DNA of 64,000 nucleotides from assembly GCA_946800325.1 (NCBI GenBank), contig OX326958.1, positions 13,296,992-13,360,991 on the forward strand, read 5' to 3'. The translations under genes and the position numbers were made by a program. The stretch comes from Luzula sylvatica. Lineage: Eukaryota > Streptophyta > Magnoliopsida > Poales > Juncaceae. Shown here one piece after another: positions 50,216 to 61,373 of the stretch. Each line of letters begins with the position of its first letter. Within the stretch, counting starts at the first letter, position 1. The notes beneath the pieces were generated by a model. It did not search any database. It was not told the DNA's origin and saw only the letters and a program-made list of their open reading frames with translations.

Positions 50216-50991
50216 TTTATTTTATCTATAGTGGTGTGGAGGGCGTGTTGGTTATAAAGAGTTATAACAACGACAATTTCCAAATATTAAGCACATCCAA
50301 ATATGTAGCACGACTTTCAATCAGAAAGTGTGTACGTATTTTGCTTAAACGAAAACACGGTCATGTGGAAAGGTTCCACATGAGTAACGATTCTAATCAC
50401 GGAGGCGAGTACATTGCGGTTATTAATCGCAAAAGGAAGAAATATGGATCAAGGATACATGACCAAACTCGAAGTAGTCACGAGTTATCGAATTTATGGT
50501 TGTGGATTACGTGAGACGCAATAGTACGAGCCAAAAATGTCGAGGTCACAACCACTTCTAGCCAATACTCGGAAAATTTCATTTAATCCATGAAATTTTG
50601 CGAAAGATGTGATCATAGGTATTGGAAATGTTCCAAACCTTAAGAAGATTAACACTACCAGCAACGTGCGGACCCGTTTACAAAACCGCTCTCTCTAGTC
50701 GCTCATGATTGTAATGCGATGACTATGGGTATGGAGATACCTAGAGGAGGAAGAGAGTAGAGTGTAGTTATATAATACGATAGTCCTCGCAGGTTATGGG
50801 TATGGAGATACTCATAGGTAAACGTTGTATCACCCAAATACTTCATCCATATGAATGCATCCCTTTTAAAAATTTTGTTTACTTAAATTTTTATGCATTC
50901 ACCTTATATGAAAAATGTGTGCGGGTTGTGTAATTTGATTACATGAACCCTGATTTAAACTTGTGTGGACGTCGGCACAATACGTGATTAT
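50216..50991 (+). pseudogene. RNase H end of second plus-strand copia element
   Basis: It matches 47500-48240 closely. Residues such as GGEYIAVINRKRKKYG and IHDQTRSSHELSNLWLW read in a 92-aa frame (50236-50514) and correspond to the RNase H part that degrades the RNA strand during reverse transcription. The polyprotein end recurs at about 50665-50750. The left end abuts an LTR at 50215. The right end is interrupted at 50991/50992 by the minus-strand element, and the sequence resumes at 56956 after the ATTAT duplication. Confidence 0.78.
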
Positions 50992-51830
50992 TGTTGGGAA
51001 TTCACCCGACCCCGGGCCCGCGCAGCGGATATGAAGGCCCGGTCCGGTTCCCAAAATCCAAGATCACGCCATGACTTCGAAGGGTACGATGCAATAGAAG
51101 GATAGATTCATACCGGTGCAAAATTGATTGCACTCGAAGGGTTGATTGTTATTCCTTCTTTCTCCCGTCACGTTGGTGACTAGCCCGTGCGTCCCATACC
51201 ACACGTATCCCACCGTCTTGACGCGCCTCTAGTTGTCTTCGTGCGTCTCACGTCCACACGCTTCCACGGCCTTTCACTGCTCGTTGACGTTCCTCGTTCC
51301 TCCGGTTCGATCACAATCGGAGAGCCACAAGTGTCGCTCCTCTACTTGTATCCACCGTGAGTCGGAGTTCGTCGGTCGCGGATGCAACTGCCTAGACGAT
51401 GCACTGGCGAACTTGCTTGATTGGTTGATTCTCTATACTGAGAAAACTCCTTTTCTCGATTCTCTCTCTTCACACCCTTTCTCTCTCTAGAAAGATGTAT
51501 CTCTATATTTCTGGAATGTTCTGAATAATCCGAATGATTGGACTGAATGAATTCCTATGAGATGAGAGAGAATTATCCTATTTATATCATATAGGATTAG
51601 GATTGGCCAAAAGACATGTATATCCAATATACACTCTTTCACACAGAAAGTTGCATGAACCTGTTCAGTATTCTGTCCATACGAAATTGGTAAATTCCTC
51701 TGACAGAAAATCAACCTACACGAAAGTTGCAGATAATCTTATTATCTACTTTGGGTTGGCCCAATTGGAGTTCGTATGCAAAAGTTATTACTGTTTTACT
51801 AACTGTATGTCATACTGTTGCACCCTTTCG
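50992..51830 (-). mobile_element. 3' LTR remnant of the nested copia element
   Basis: It starts TGTTGGGAATTCACCC on plus and matches the 5' LTR (from 55926) up to CACCCTTTCG. It then switches at about 51828-51831 to pol sequence (ACATTTCGATTTAACTCC, the complement of about 47056). TTCG at the join fits a microhomology deletion. The TATA box is at 51579-51586 on minus. The 85-aa and 102-aa frames are chance frames. Confidence 0.85.
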
Positions 51831-54800
51831 ACATTTCGATTTAACTCCTTCCAGGAGTTATATGTTGAAAACCTTTTTCAACATTATGTCGATATACGTG
51901 ATATAATCTAGAACAAGGAATTTCTTAGATCTATCCTATAGATCTTCACGCTTAATTCATAAGCGGTCTCGTCTAAACCTTTGTCATTACAAGAAATATA
52001 ACGCGGCTCCCACTAACCTTCATGTGTACACAAAGTTTCCATTCATTCCGACAATGTTATAATAGTTTATAACTTCGTCAAAACGAATATCCCAATTCGA
52101 GAAGCTATCTCTAATCCATCATATGGATCGTTAAAGCGTTCATATCCTATCCCCGATTCTTATGAATCGACAAAACCGTTAGGTTGTGTCAAGTACACAT
52201 CCTTTCATACAAATTTTGTTAAGAAATTCGGTTTTGACATTCATTTTGCCACATCACATAGTCATAATATGCGACCATGGCAAGCAGAATTTCGAGAATG
52301 CGAAAGCATGGCAACATGCAAAAATGTTTCTTCCTAGTCCAACTACGAATTACTTGAAACTCTTCGCTACGAGCCTCGCTTTGCATATATGCAAATTCCT
52401 ATCCATGTAGGTTCTTCACCTTGAAAACTCATTCACATTTCATGAGGCTAACCCAAAAAGTGATTGAATCAAGTTCCAAACTTGATAATGTACTCGGATT
52501 GAATCTCAGATTTCATGACACCATGTCATGTGGAATCAACTTTTCATAGCATCCTTGTAGGATATCGAATCATCATATGATTTCGATCTATCATCATTAG
52601 CCACGATAAATCCGTATTTACCGGCTTGTGATATAGCCTACTTGATCTACGAAAAATTTCTTTGTGTGTTCGACTCGTATTCATCAACTATTGATGAAGT
52701 CGTGTCAACTTTCATCGCCACAATGTTAATTTTCATATCTCAAACTCTTTCAAGATTTATTCTACTCCCACTAGCCCGCGTAGAGATAAATAGCATCAAG
52801 TGCTAAACTTGTGCGCATTATGTCCTCCTCCAAGAAGGCATCTCTTCGAGCCACGAAAATCTCATTTTCGTCGGGACGTTAGAACTAATACCCTTTAGTT
52901 TCCTTAAGGATATATTATAAATGAACAATTTTCAGATTTGGGATTGAGTTTAACCGAAACAAATTTCGAAATATACTCACATCCTCAAATCTGTACAAAT
53001 GACAACTTCGGAACCATTCCGATCCATATCTCATATGGCGTCTTTTGTACCGATTAGAAGGTTTATGGTCCATATCATATATGCAACCATTCATTAGTGC
53101 CGCTGTCTCAAGGGCGTATCCCCAAAACATTTTTGGGTAATCCGTTTGATTTATCACTTATCGAACCATGGCTAACATGCGTTCATTACCTCTTTTCGAA
53201 TACATCTCAATGTTCCGAAATGAAGATAATCGTGAAACGATTCCACAATCATAAATGATCATCAATACTTATAACTCAAATATCGCCTCTTCGATCCTAT
53301 CAAAGTACATAGCTCAAATACTCGCCTCCTCGATCCTATCAAAGGGCTTTGATTTTCTTGCTTAGTCGATTTTGTATTTCGTTTTGAAACTCTTTGAACC
53401 TTTCAAAAGTATCCGCTTCGGCACGCATTAAACAGATATTCCCGTATCTATTTTAACCGTCCGTAAACGTAACAAAATACTGATAGCCTCCTCTTGCCTC
53501 GGAACTTATCGGAACATTTACATCTTAATGTAATTTCCAATAATTCGTTGGATCTTTCTCCAACCTTTGGAGAATGACGCCCTTTGTCGTCTTGCCTAAT
53601 AAATAAGTATGGCATTAATCAATCGAATCTAATTCAAATGATTCTAGCAATCCATCATATGGAATCTAGATACACGTATCTCGTTTATATGGCCAAGACG
53701 GCAAAGCCAAAAGAAGCAATCAACTTCTAGGTTTAATCCTCCTCGGATTTCACCGTTCTTTGAGTCATTAGTTTGGACAACTCTTTGTCCGAACTTTCTG
53801 TTCGGAAAACTTTTTCCAAAATACCTTTAGACATTTATTTCTTTCGATCCCGCCCTTGAATTACAAGGACATCCACGCATCTCAATGCATTGGATTCCTC
53901 GAATGCTCCAAGCATCTCCTATTCAAATTTACATCGCATCTAATGCAATTCCGGAATCGACTTATCTATCAAATGCATGTGATATTCGGTCATGAAGATC
54001 AAATCTCGTACCATCAACACACGAGTTTTAATCAAAGACCCATAAGGCGTCTCAAAATTAACCTACTCTTTGAGCCGCATTGAATCATTCAACGCGCTCT
54101 AGCTCTTGAAACTATTTCTTGAGCGTTGCGTTTTACTTTCATATACACTCGAATTCTCAAAACAATTTTGAGAAATTAGTGTCTATACATGCCACCATAA
54201 GGCACGTAATATTGTTCGATTCCTTCTTAAAGTGTATCGAACCCGACTTTCTCTAAAGCCAAAGCCTCGAGCCTCGAGCCCCGAATCTACCATTTTCCAT
54301 GTCCAACACGTTCCTTTAAGTCTAAGAACTATGCTTTGACTATTAAGGTTAATTATGATAATTCCGGCCCAAAAGCCATCTATAATATCGATCTCATCGA
54401 TATATTTGGTTTTGCTTGAAAACATAATTCTAAACGGATGATGTAGATTAAGCTCCTAACCGTGCATACTTAATCTATATGCTTATATGATGGATATATG
54501 AATGTGTTATTTTTATCGAATCGATAACCCTCATACCGATACGGGACTCCAAGTCCATAACACTCAAGACCCATATTTTCGTTCCTCCCACAAGTGACTT
54601 TAGTCTTTCGGGTGGGATCCCGTTATTTAGGTAGGATGAATATCCAATCGTATCCAATACGACTCTTGAACCTTTATAGAATTTTGGTGATGGATCTTAT
54701 CATATACAATCCCAGTTCCGTGTGTGCATTCTATCTATGCCCCGAACTCCAATCCGATTGGCATGGACGGTTAAGTCACAACCATATCCAACGTATCGTT

Positions 54801-54880
54801 CAAATAAGCTACTAGTGAGTCGACTTTAGCCTGGGCCTCACAAGTCCTGATTTAACGCTTGCCACCCTTTCGATAGTTAC
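51831..54880 (-). pseudogene. Decayed copia gag/pol of the nested element
   Basis: On minus, the stretch MINQTDYPKMFWGYALETAA followed by MNGCIYDMDH (53157-52915) is the integrase region, and matches 45755-45900 of the plus-strand copy. The EARGG-type integrase entrance lies at about 53510-53465, and the reverse transcriptase region at about 52260-52100. The RNase H end is deleted. Positions 54080-54880 fall where protease and gag should be. An 80-aa frame (54425-54183) reads there, but I could not identify its motifs. Stops and frameshifts are frequent. This copy and the one at 44829-48180 form a large inverted pair several kb apart. Confidence 0.75.
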
Positions 54881-55912
54881 AATATCACGTGCCCGACTTT
54901 AGCCTGAACCCACGTGAAACGTAACACCAAACTCGGTGGTTGTGGACATGGAAGGCATTTCCATGACTTAAATATTATGAGGGATCATGCCTATGCATGT
55001 TTCATTTTGTGACATAATCATATTATATCACTATCACAAGATTTTCAAAATGCATATGATTTATCTAGGGAGACTAAATTATTCTAAATAATTATTAATA
55101 TGAAATAAATTGACATAAAGAATATTAATTTTCGAAGTTTGTAGTCCAAAAACAGAATTCAGCATCCAGAGACACTTCCATCGTGACTGACCTAGATGTC
55201 CGTCACGACTGACTGTAAGTATCTCCAAATCCTTGTATCTCATACAAGGTCCGTCATGACTGACCAAGATGTGCATCATGACTGAATACTTCCATCACGA
55301 CTGACTATACATAGTCAGTCATAGTCAGTCGTGACTATGTATCATATACATAGTCAGTCGTGACTGACTTTATAGTCAGTCGTGACTGACTTTATAGTCA
55401 GTCGTGACTATGTATCATATACATAGTCTGTCGTGACTAAACTAACTTCCATCACGACTGACTATACATAGTCAGTCGTGACTGTATCATATACATAGTC
55501 AGTCGTGACTGACTTTATAGTCAGTCGTGACTGAACTTACTTCCATCACGACTGACTCTTGGCATCCCCGCATCCCCGTGTCTTACACTAGGTTAGTCAT
55601 GACTGAACTTACTTCCATCATGATGGACTGTCCTGGAGGGTCCTGGGGATGCATAATTACTGGATTTTCTGCAAATTTTGCCGTTTCTTCCGTTTTCGAT
55701 CGTTTCAAAAACGACCAATCGTGAAACTCTTTCACGATCATTCCTAGATACTCTGAATCATTCTATGACTGATCTCTAATGAATTTAACTTGTGATTTTA
55801 ATCGAAAATTACTAAATTCTAAATGCTAACTACATACAAACGTGCGTAACTTTTACACACGTGCGTATAACACTTATACGACTATGATTCGACCCTCGAA
55901 TCGATGGCGATT
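54881..55912 (-). other. Leader of the nested copia element
   Basis: The region between PBS and the presumed gag. Its part 54890-55190 is homologous to 60046-60350. It contains the palindrome array 55178-55626. No credible gene; small frames here are palindromic-repeat artefacts. Confidence 0.65.
55178..55626. promoter_or_regulatory. Array of about 17 CAGTC-GT-GACTG-type palindromes
   Basis: Site first bases: 55178, 55200, 55251, 55273, 55292, 55326, 55355, 55377, 55399, 55428, 55449, 55473, 55500, 55522, 55543, 55594 and 55615. The consensus is CAGTCGTGACTG, or CCATCACGACTG at array edges. The commonest spacing is 21-22 bp, with 51 bp near both ends. Linkers such as ATAGTCAG and TATGTATCATATACATA are partly palindromic as well. 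It lies in the leader of the minus-strand copia element, 0.3-0.75 kb from the PBS. Confidence 0.75.
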
Positions 55913-55924
55913 GCTCTGATACCA
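55913..55924 (-). promoter_or_regulatory. Primer binding site (initiator tRNA-Met), nested copia element
   Basis: The minus strand reads TGGTATCAGAGC one base from the LTR boundary at 55926, identical to the site at 41717-41728. Confidence 0.92.
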
Positions 55925-55925
55925 C

Positions 55926-56955
55926 TATTGAGAATTCACCCAACCCCGGGCCCGCGTAGCGGATATGAAGGCCCGGTCCGGTTCCCAAAATCCAAGATCA
56001 CGCCATGACTTCGAAGGGTACGATGCAATAGAAGGATAGATTCATACCGGTGCAAAATTGATTGCACTCAAAGGGTTAAACGTTGGTGACTAGCCCGTGC
56101 GTCCCATACCACACGTCTCCCACCGTCTTGACACGCCTCTGGTTGTCTTAGTGCGTCTCACGTCCACACGCTTCCACAGCCTTTCACTGCTCGTTGACGT
56201 TCCTCGTTCCTCCGGTTCGATCACAATCGGAGAGCCACAAGTGTCGCTCCTCTACTTGTATCCACCGTGAGTCGGAGTTTGTCGGTCGCGGATGCAACTG
56301 CCTAGATGATGCACCGGCGAACTTGCTTGATTGGTTGATTCTCTATACCGAGAATACTCCTTTTCTCGATTCTCTCTCTTCACACCCTTTCTCTCTCTAG
56401 AAATATGTCTCTCTATATTTCTGGAATATTCTGAATAATCCGAATGATTGGACTGAATGAATTCCTATGAGATGAGAGAGAATTATCCTATTTATATCAT
56501 ATAGAATTAGGATTGGCCAAAAGACATGTATATCCAATGTACACTCTTTCACACAGAAAGTTGCATGAACCTGTTCAGTATTCTGTCCATACGAAATTGG
56601 TAAATTCCTCTCACAAAAAATCAACCTACACGAAATTTGTAGATAATCTTATTATCTACCCAACCCAATTTGTCCTTACCTAATTGGAGTTCGTATGCAA
56701 ATGTTATTACTGTTTTACTAACTGTATGTCATACTGTTGCACCCTTTCGGTATTTCGTAGAAACGACACTGATACTTCGTTCATATGAAATATATTTCTA
56801 CATGAAGTTCGTAGATAATCTTATTATCTATCTAACCCAATTCGAACCATTCAAATTGGATTTTCCTACTGAAATATATGACCACGAATGTATGCTTACT
56901 TTCGTTTATCCTTATGTACACTTTTACGGTTGATCCTGAAACTGTATTTCCTTCA
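55926..56955 (-). mobile_element. 5' LTR of the nested copia element
   Basis: A 1030-bp LTR, TGAAGGAAATACAG to CAATA on minus; the terminal CA has become TA. TATAAATA is on minus at 56489-56496, with a copy of the TGTATAT-TGG-ATATACA palindrome (one arm base changed) at 56527-56543. Apart from the deletion, it is very similar to 50992-51830. Confidence 0.9.
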
Positions 56956-57891
56956 ATTATGTGCAGCGAAACCGTCACACCCAAAGTTTCATTTCTAAAC
57001 ATCCTTAGTCGCGATTCAGTTTGCTTAAGAGAGAAGCTTCTATTATCTGATAATAGACTGAACGTATACACTAGTATGTTAGCCGAGGAGATGATTATGT
57101 TTTGCTAATCATAGGACAAAGGTGTTTGTCGAATCGGGAACGTAGATATATGCTAGGTGACATATATTGGATATGACCGAAGCCGCGAGACCAAGACATG
57201 GTTTAGTCATTATGGATGGACTCGCGACGAGCAGGGTATTAGGTTCTTCATACTTGAGGGGACCATCGATTGCATTACGTGCGTGACCCAATACTTTGAT
57301 ATGACCTTACGCACACCGTAACAGGGAGCCAAAACGGTCATCATTGGGTATTGTCCGAAACACGGAATTCACTATGAGTCTCCAAGATAGGAATTGTTTA
57401 TTCCGAAAGGAAGAGGTATCTCTTAGGCCACTCGATGAATTGATTAACGAAAACCGTGGCCACGGTCAATGATATTAATGGTTAATATCAATTGAAATTG
57501 TTAAGTCAATTTGGAAACGAGGAATAAGTATAGTTAATCAAAATATAAGGATGACTACCACCATGCCTTTTGATTAACGGATATCGCTAACAAGAGAACT
57601 AATAACCTTTATTCTAGATAGGCATAATGATCACAATCATTATTCGTGTTAACATGGGTAGCCATGATGGAGTGACTGGATCCCGCTCATGGGCTTGTAG
57701 GGCTTTGGAAACAGCCTATTGCCATCGTTAACCGAACCTACATGGTCACACAACGAGTTGTACTAACTCGGGCTTGATTATAAAATTGGCAAATAAGATG
57801 TGCATAGCTTGGTATTTTGATACGCGAGCTATATTCTCTAAAATCGTGCATATTGGATATGCATGAGTACCTTTTAGGTAGATCTAAAATT
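56956..57891 (+). other. Noncoding tail of second plus-strand copia element
   Basis: It continues from 50991 after the nested element and is collinear with about 48235-49167. The TGCATAT-TGG-ATATGCA palindrome recurs at 57847-57863. No gene. Confidence 0.75.
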
Positions 57892-57902
57892 GAGTGGGAG
57901 AC
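57892..57902 (+). promoter_or_regulatory. Polypurine tract, second plus-strand copia element
   Basis: GAGTGGGAGAC directly precedes the LTR start TGAAGGAAATAC at 57903. Confidence 0.85.
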
Positions 57903-58946
57903 TGAAGGAAATACAGTTTCGGATCAACCGTAAAAGTGTACACAAGGATAAACGAATGTAAGCGTACATTCGTGGTCATATCTTTCAGTAGTAAAATCCA
58001 ATTTGAATGGTTCAAATTGGGTTAGATAGATAACAAGATTATCTGTGACTTCATGTAGAAATATATTTCATATGAACGAAGTATCAGTGTCGTTTCAATG
58101 AAATACGAAAGGGTGCAACAGTATGACATATAGTTCGTAAAACAGTCATAACTTTTGTATATGACCTCCAATTGTGCCAGGCCAAATTGGGTTGAGTAGA
58201 TAATAAGATTATCTACAACTTTCTAGTAGGTTGATTTTCTGTCAGAAGAATTTACCATTTTCGTATGGACAGAATATCAGAATACTGAACAGGATACATG
58301 CAGTTTTCTGTATGAAAGGATGTATATTGGATATACATGTCTTTTGGCCCATCCTAATCCTTTGAGATATAAATAAGATATTTCTCTCTCATCTATTCAG
58401 ACAATCCAGTCCAACCTGTGAAATTAATAAGATTAATCCAGAAAAATAGAGAGTCACCTTTCAAGAGATTGAAAGAGTGCGAAGAGATAAAAAACCGAGA
58501 AAAAGGAGTTTTTCTCGGTGTAGAGAATCGATCTAATCAAGCAAGTTCACCGGTGCTTCATCTAGGCAGTTGTGTCCGCGACCGACATCTTCTGACTCAA
58601 GGTGGATACACGTAGAGGAGCGACACTTGTGGTTCTTCGATTGTGATCAAACCGAAGGAGCAAAACTGTCGGCTATGGAAGAGTACGGGCATAGGACGCA
58701 CGAAGACAAATGGGGACGTGTCAAGACGATGGGAGACGTGTGGTATGGGATGCACGGGCTAGTCACCAACGTGACATCGGAGAAGGAAAGGATGCAAATG
58801 ATCAACCCGTCGTGCGTGATCAATTTCACGCTGGTATCCTTCTTTGCATCGTACCCTCGAAGTCATGGCGTGATCTTGGATTATGGGAACTGGACCGGGC
58901 CTACATATCCGCTGTGCGGGCCCGGGGACGGAAAGAATTCCCATCA
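57903..58946 (+). mobile_element. 3' LTR of second plus-strand copia element
   Basis: A 1044-bp LTR ending AAAGAATTCCCATCA. The hairpin TGTATAT-TGG-ATATACA is at 58321-58337 and TATAAATA at 58368-58375. The 157-aa frame 58570-59043 crosses the LTR end into the next element and is a chance frame; its relatives in the other LTRs are not conserved as one frame. Confidence 0.88.
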
Positions 58947-59025
58947 GCACATAGGATGTGCATGGCTTAGCGTATTTGATATGCAGGCTATATTTTTTAT
59001 GATCATGTATATTGGACACGCACGA
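58947..59025 (+). other. Pre-PPT scrap of a third copia element
   Basis: GCACATAGGATGTGCATGGC and the following bases match 57787-57870, the zone just before the PPT. The PPT and the first 30 or so bases of the LTR are deleted, joining to LTR sequence at GAGTAAAAGTG. Confidence 0.65.
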
Positions 59026-60045
59026 GTAAAAGTGTATATATAAGGATATATGAACATGAATGTTCATGGGTTGATTAAATGCATAATAGGATTGTGCAAA
59101 GTTAAGTTCCAGAGAGTGGTTCATTCGAACTGACCGTCATGTCCGTTCGAACGGACCGCTTCGAGTGTAAAATGGTTTTACACATATTCATTTCAGGGAG
59201 TGGTTCGTTCGAACCAACATTAGTGTTCGTCCGAACGGACTACTGCGAATGATGTTTCGAATTAACACTGAAGTGGGACAGGAGATGGTTTGTTCGAACG
59301 AACTATAAGGATGCATTCGAACGGACCCCTTCGAGTATAAAATGGTGTTACACATTCTCATGACAGGAAGCAGTTGGTTCGAACGAACCTTATGGTGCGT
59401 TCGAACGAACATGCTGCTGGAAGTGTATATTGGATATACGCAACCTTTGACCCAATCATTGTCCTATTTTAGTATAAATAGGATATTTCTCTCTCTCCTC
59501 TATGTCAGTCCGTTAAGTCGAATTCAGTCCAGAAATTAGAGACACTCTTATCAAGTTGTTGAAAGAGTGCGAAGAGAAAGAGAGAACGAGAAAAGAGTTT
59601 TCTCCGTCTAGAGAAGCAAAAAATAATCATGCAAGTTTGCCGGTGCATCGTCTAGGCAGCTGCATCCGCGACCGAGGTTCCATGACTCACGGTGGATACG
59701 GGTAGAGGAGCGACACTTGTGGCTCTTTGTTGTGATCAAATCGGAAAAGTAAGAGAGAGAAAGGCTGTGGAACGTGTGGACGTAGAACGCACGAAGACAA
59801 CAAGAGGCGTTTCAAGACGGTGGGAGACATGTGGTATGGGACGCACGGGCTAGTCACTAAAGTGACACTGAAGAAGAGAAGGATGCGAGCGATCAACCCG
59901 TCGTGCGTGATCAATGTCACGCTGGTAATCATCTACCCACCTTTGCATCGTACTCTCGAAGTCGAGGCGTGATCTCGGGTTTTGGGAACAGGACCGGGCC
60001 TTCATATCCGTTGCGCGGGCCCGGGGTAGGGATAATTTCCCTTCA
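59026..60045 (+). mobile_element. Divergent copia LTR with palindrome-bearing U3
   Basis: It aligns with the other copia LTRs from GTAAAAGTGTA to the end (GGGATAATTTCCCTTCA), but between about 59100 and 59415 it contains a four-unit tandem repeat with palindromes. TATAAATA is at 59473-59480. It lacks a PPT on its left. Confidence 0.8.
59113..59411. promoter_or_regulatory. 84-bp tandem repeat x4, two palindromes per unit
   Basis: Palindromes start at about 59119, 59141, 59203, 59225, 59288, 59311, 59372 and 59396. The spacing is 22-24 bp within a pair and 84-85 bp from pair to pair. The perfect GTCCGTTCGAACGGAC at 59141-59156 combines the gypsy arm (CCGTT/AACGG) with the copia CG centre. Others approach GTTCGTTCGAACGAAC. 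The array is just upstream of the TATA box. Confidence 0.75.
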
Positions 60046-60430
60046 GGCTTTGGCCTTAACCCATGTGAGACGTAGTAGCGAACTTAGTGGTTGTGAATAT
60101 GGAAGATATTTCCATCACTTAAGTATTATAAGGGATCATGACTTTCATGTTTCATATTTCATGACATAATCACATTATATCACAATCACATGATTTTCAA
60201 AATGCATATGATCTAATTAGGAAGACTAATTATTCTAAATAATTACTTATATACAAGATAGTATGAGTGATGCCGATCATATCAATATAAAGAACTCAAA
60301 ATTCCGAGCTTCGTAGCCAAAATTATCGCGAAAACAAAATCACCATCCAGAGATTATTCCGTTGTGACGCACCATAGTCCGTTACAACGGACCTCAATTC
60401 GCCTTTACTTCTGTTACAATTATGTATGCC
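60046..60430 (-). other. Leader fragment of another minus-strand copia element
   Basis: It is homologous in the same orientation to 54890-55215 (GACTTTAGCCTGAACCC-like start, TTTCATGACATAATCA-type middle, CATCCAGAGA end). Where the homologue carries CCATCGTGACTG and CCGTCACGACTG, this copy carries CCGTTGTGACGC (60359) and CCGTTACAACGG (60379), 20 bp apart. Confidence 0.7.
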
Positions 60431-61373
60431 ATGATTTGTACGCGCCCTGATGTGTCGTATGCATTGAGTGCCGTTTCGCGTTATCAATCTAATCCAGGAG
60501 ATATGCACTGGATTGCGGTTAAAACATCATTAAGTACTTACAAAGAACTAAGGATAAATTTCTAATTTATGCTGGAAAGACATCCGGGTGGGTTATTAAA
60601 GTATATATGCTAGGTGGAATATATCTACGTTCCCGATTCGACAAGCACCTTGTTTAGAAACGAAACTTTAAGTATGACGATTTCGCTGCACATAATCACT
60701 TAAGTGTCAACCGAGTTGATAGTTAATCACAGTTGGGCTGGAAGAAAACAAAAAATGAAATACATCCACCCGACGATTGGATATCCTTGCGCCATAGCCA
60801 AACCCTCATGGGTGGGATTTTGCATTATATCAAGTTAGCAACGTCTTTCCCTCAATAGAGTCTCTCGGAGATTCTTTCTAAGATTGCAAGTCCTAACTTT
60901 CTAAGATCACAAAAAACGTAAGTCCGACTTACATTTTTTCCAAATAAAATGATACATATATATAGATGATCAAATCTATATAATATACATTTTGTTGAGG
61001 TAAAACGATTTTTAAAACAAAATACGATTTTCAAAGCAAGAACCCGAGACTATCATGTAAGCTCTAGAAACACTCGTAATTGGATTCTTTATAAGAGAGA
61101 AGTGAGAGTATCACTCACCTAATGGAAATAACTCGCTAAACAAGAGATTAATCGAAACGGCGCACAAGATGGACTGCAAATGGAACAACTCGAAACTTTG
61201 AAGGAATTCTTCTTTTGATATTGGCAACTCGCACAAGTCAACGTCGTGAAATTATGACACTTTTCTTTTTGCAAAATTTCTTCTTTTCCTTGACTTATCC
61301 TCTTTTTCTCTTTTGTTTTCTTAGAGTTTCATGTGTGTTAATGGATGTATGAAAGGGATCCGAATGAGGATGA
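60431..61373. other. Unassigned sequence with a copia tail scrap
   Basis: Positions 60605-60705 contain minus-strand matches to the copia noncoding tail (CGATTCGACAAGCACC, GCTGCACATAATC). The rest is AT-rich and unrecognised, and has no convincing frame. Confidence 0.5.

Larger units (their letters stand above)
50992..56955 (-). mobile_element. Minus-strand Ty1/copia element nested in a plus-strand copia element
   Basis: Read on minus: 5' LTR (56955-55926), PBS (55924-55913), leader with a palindrome array, decayed gag/pol, and a shortened 3' LTR (51830-50992). Both outer edges are flanked by ATTAT (50987-50991 and 56956-56960), a 5-bp target duplication. The flanks are contiguous in the related copy at 48229-48240. 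An internal deletion has removed the U3 start of the 3' LTR, the PPT and the RNase H end. Confidence 0.9.

Noticed and set aside
58570..59043. 157-aa ORF on plus
   Set aside because: It starts in one LTR and ends in the next element fragment; homologous LTRs do not keep the frame.
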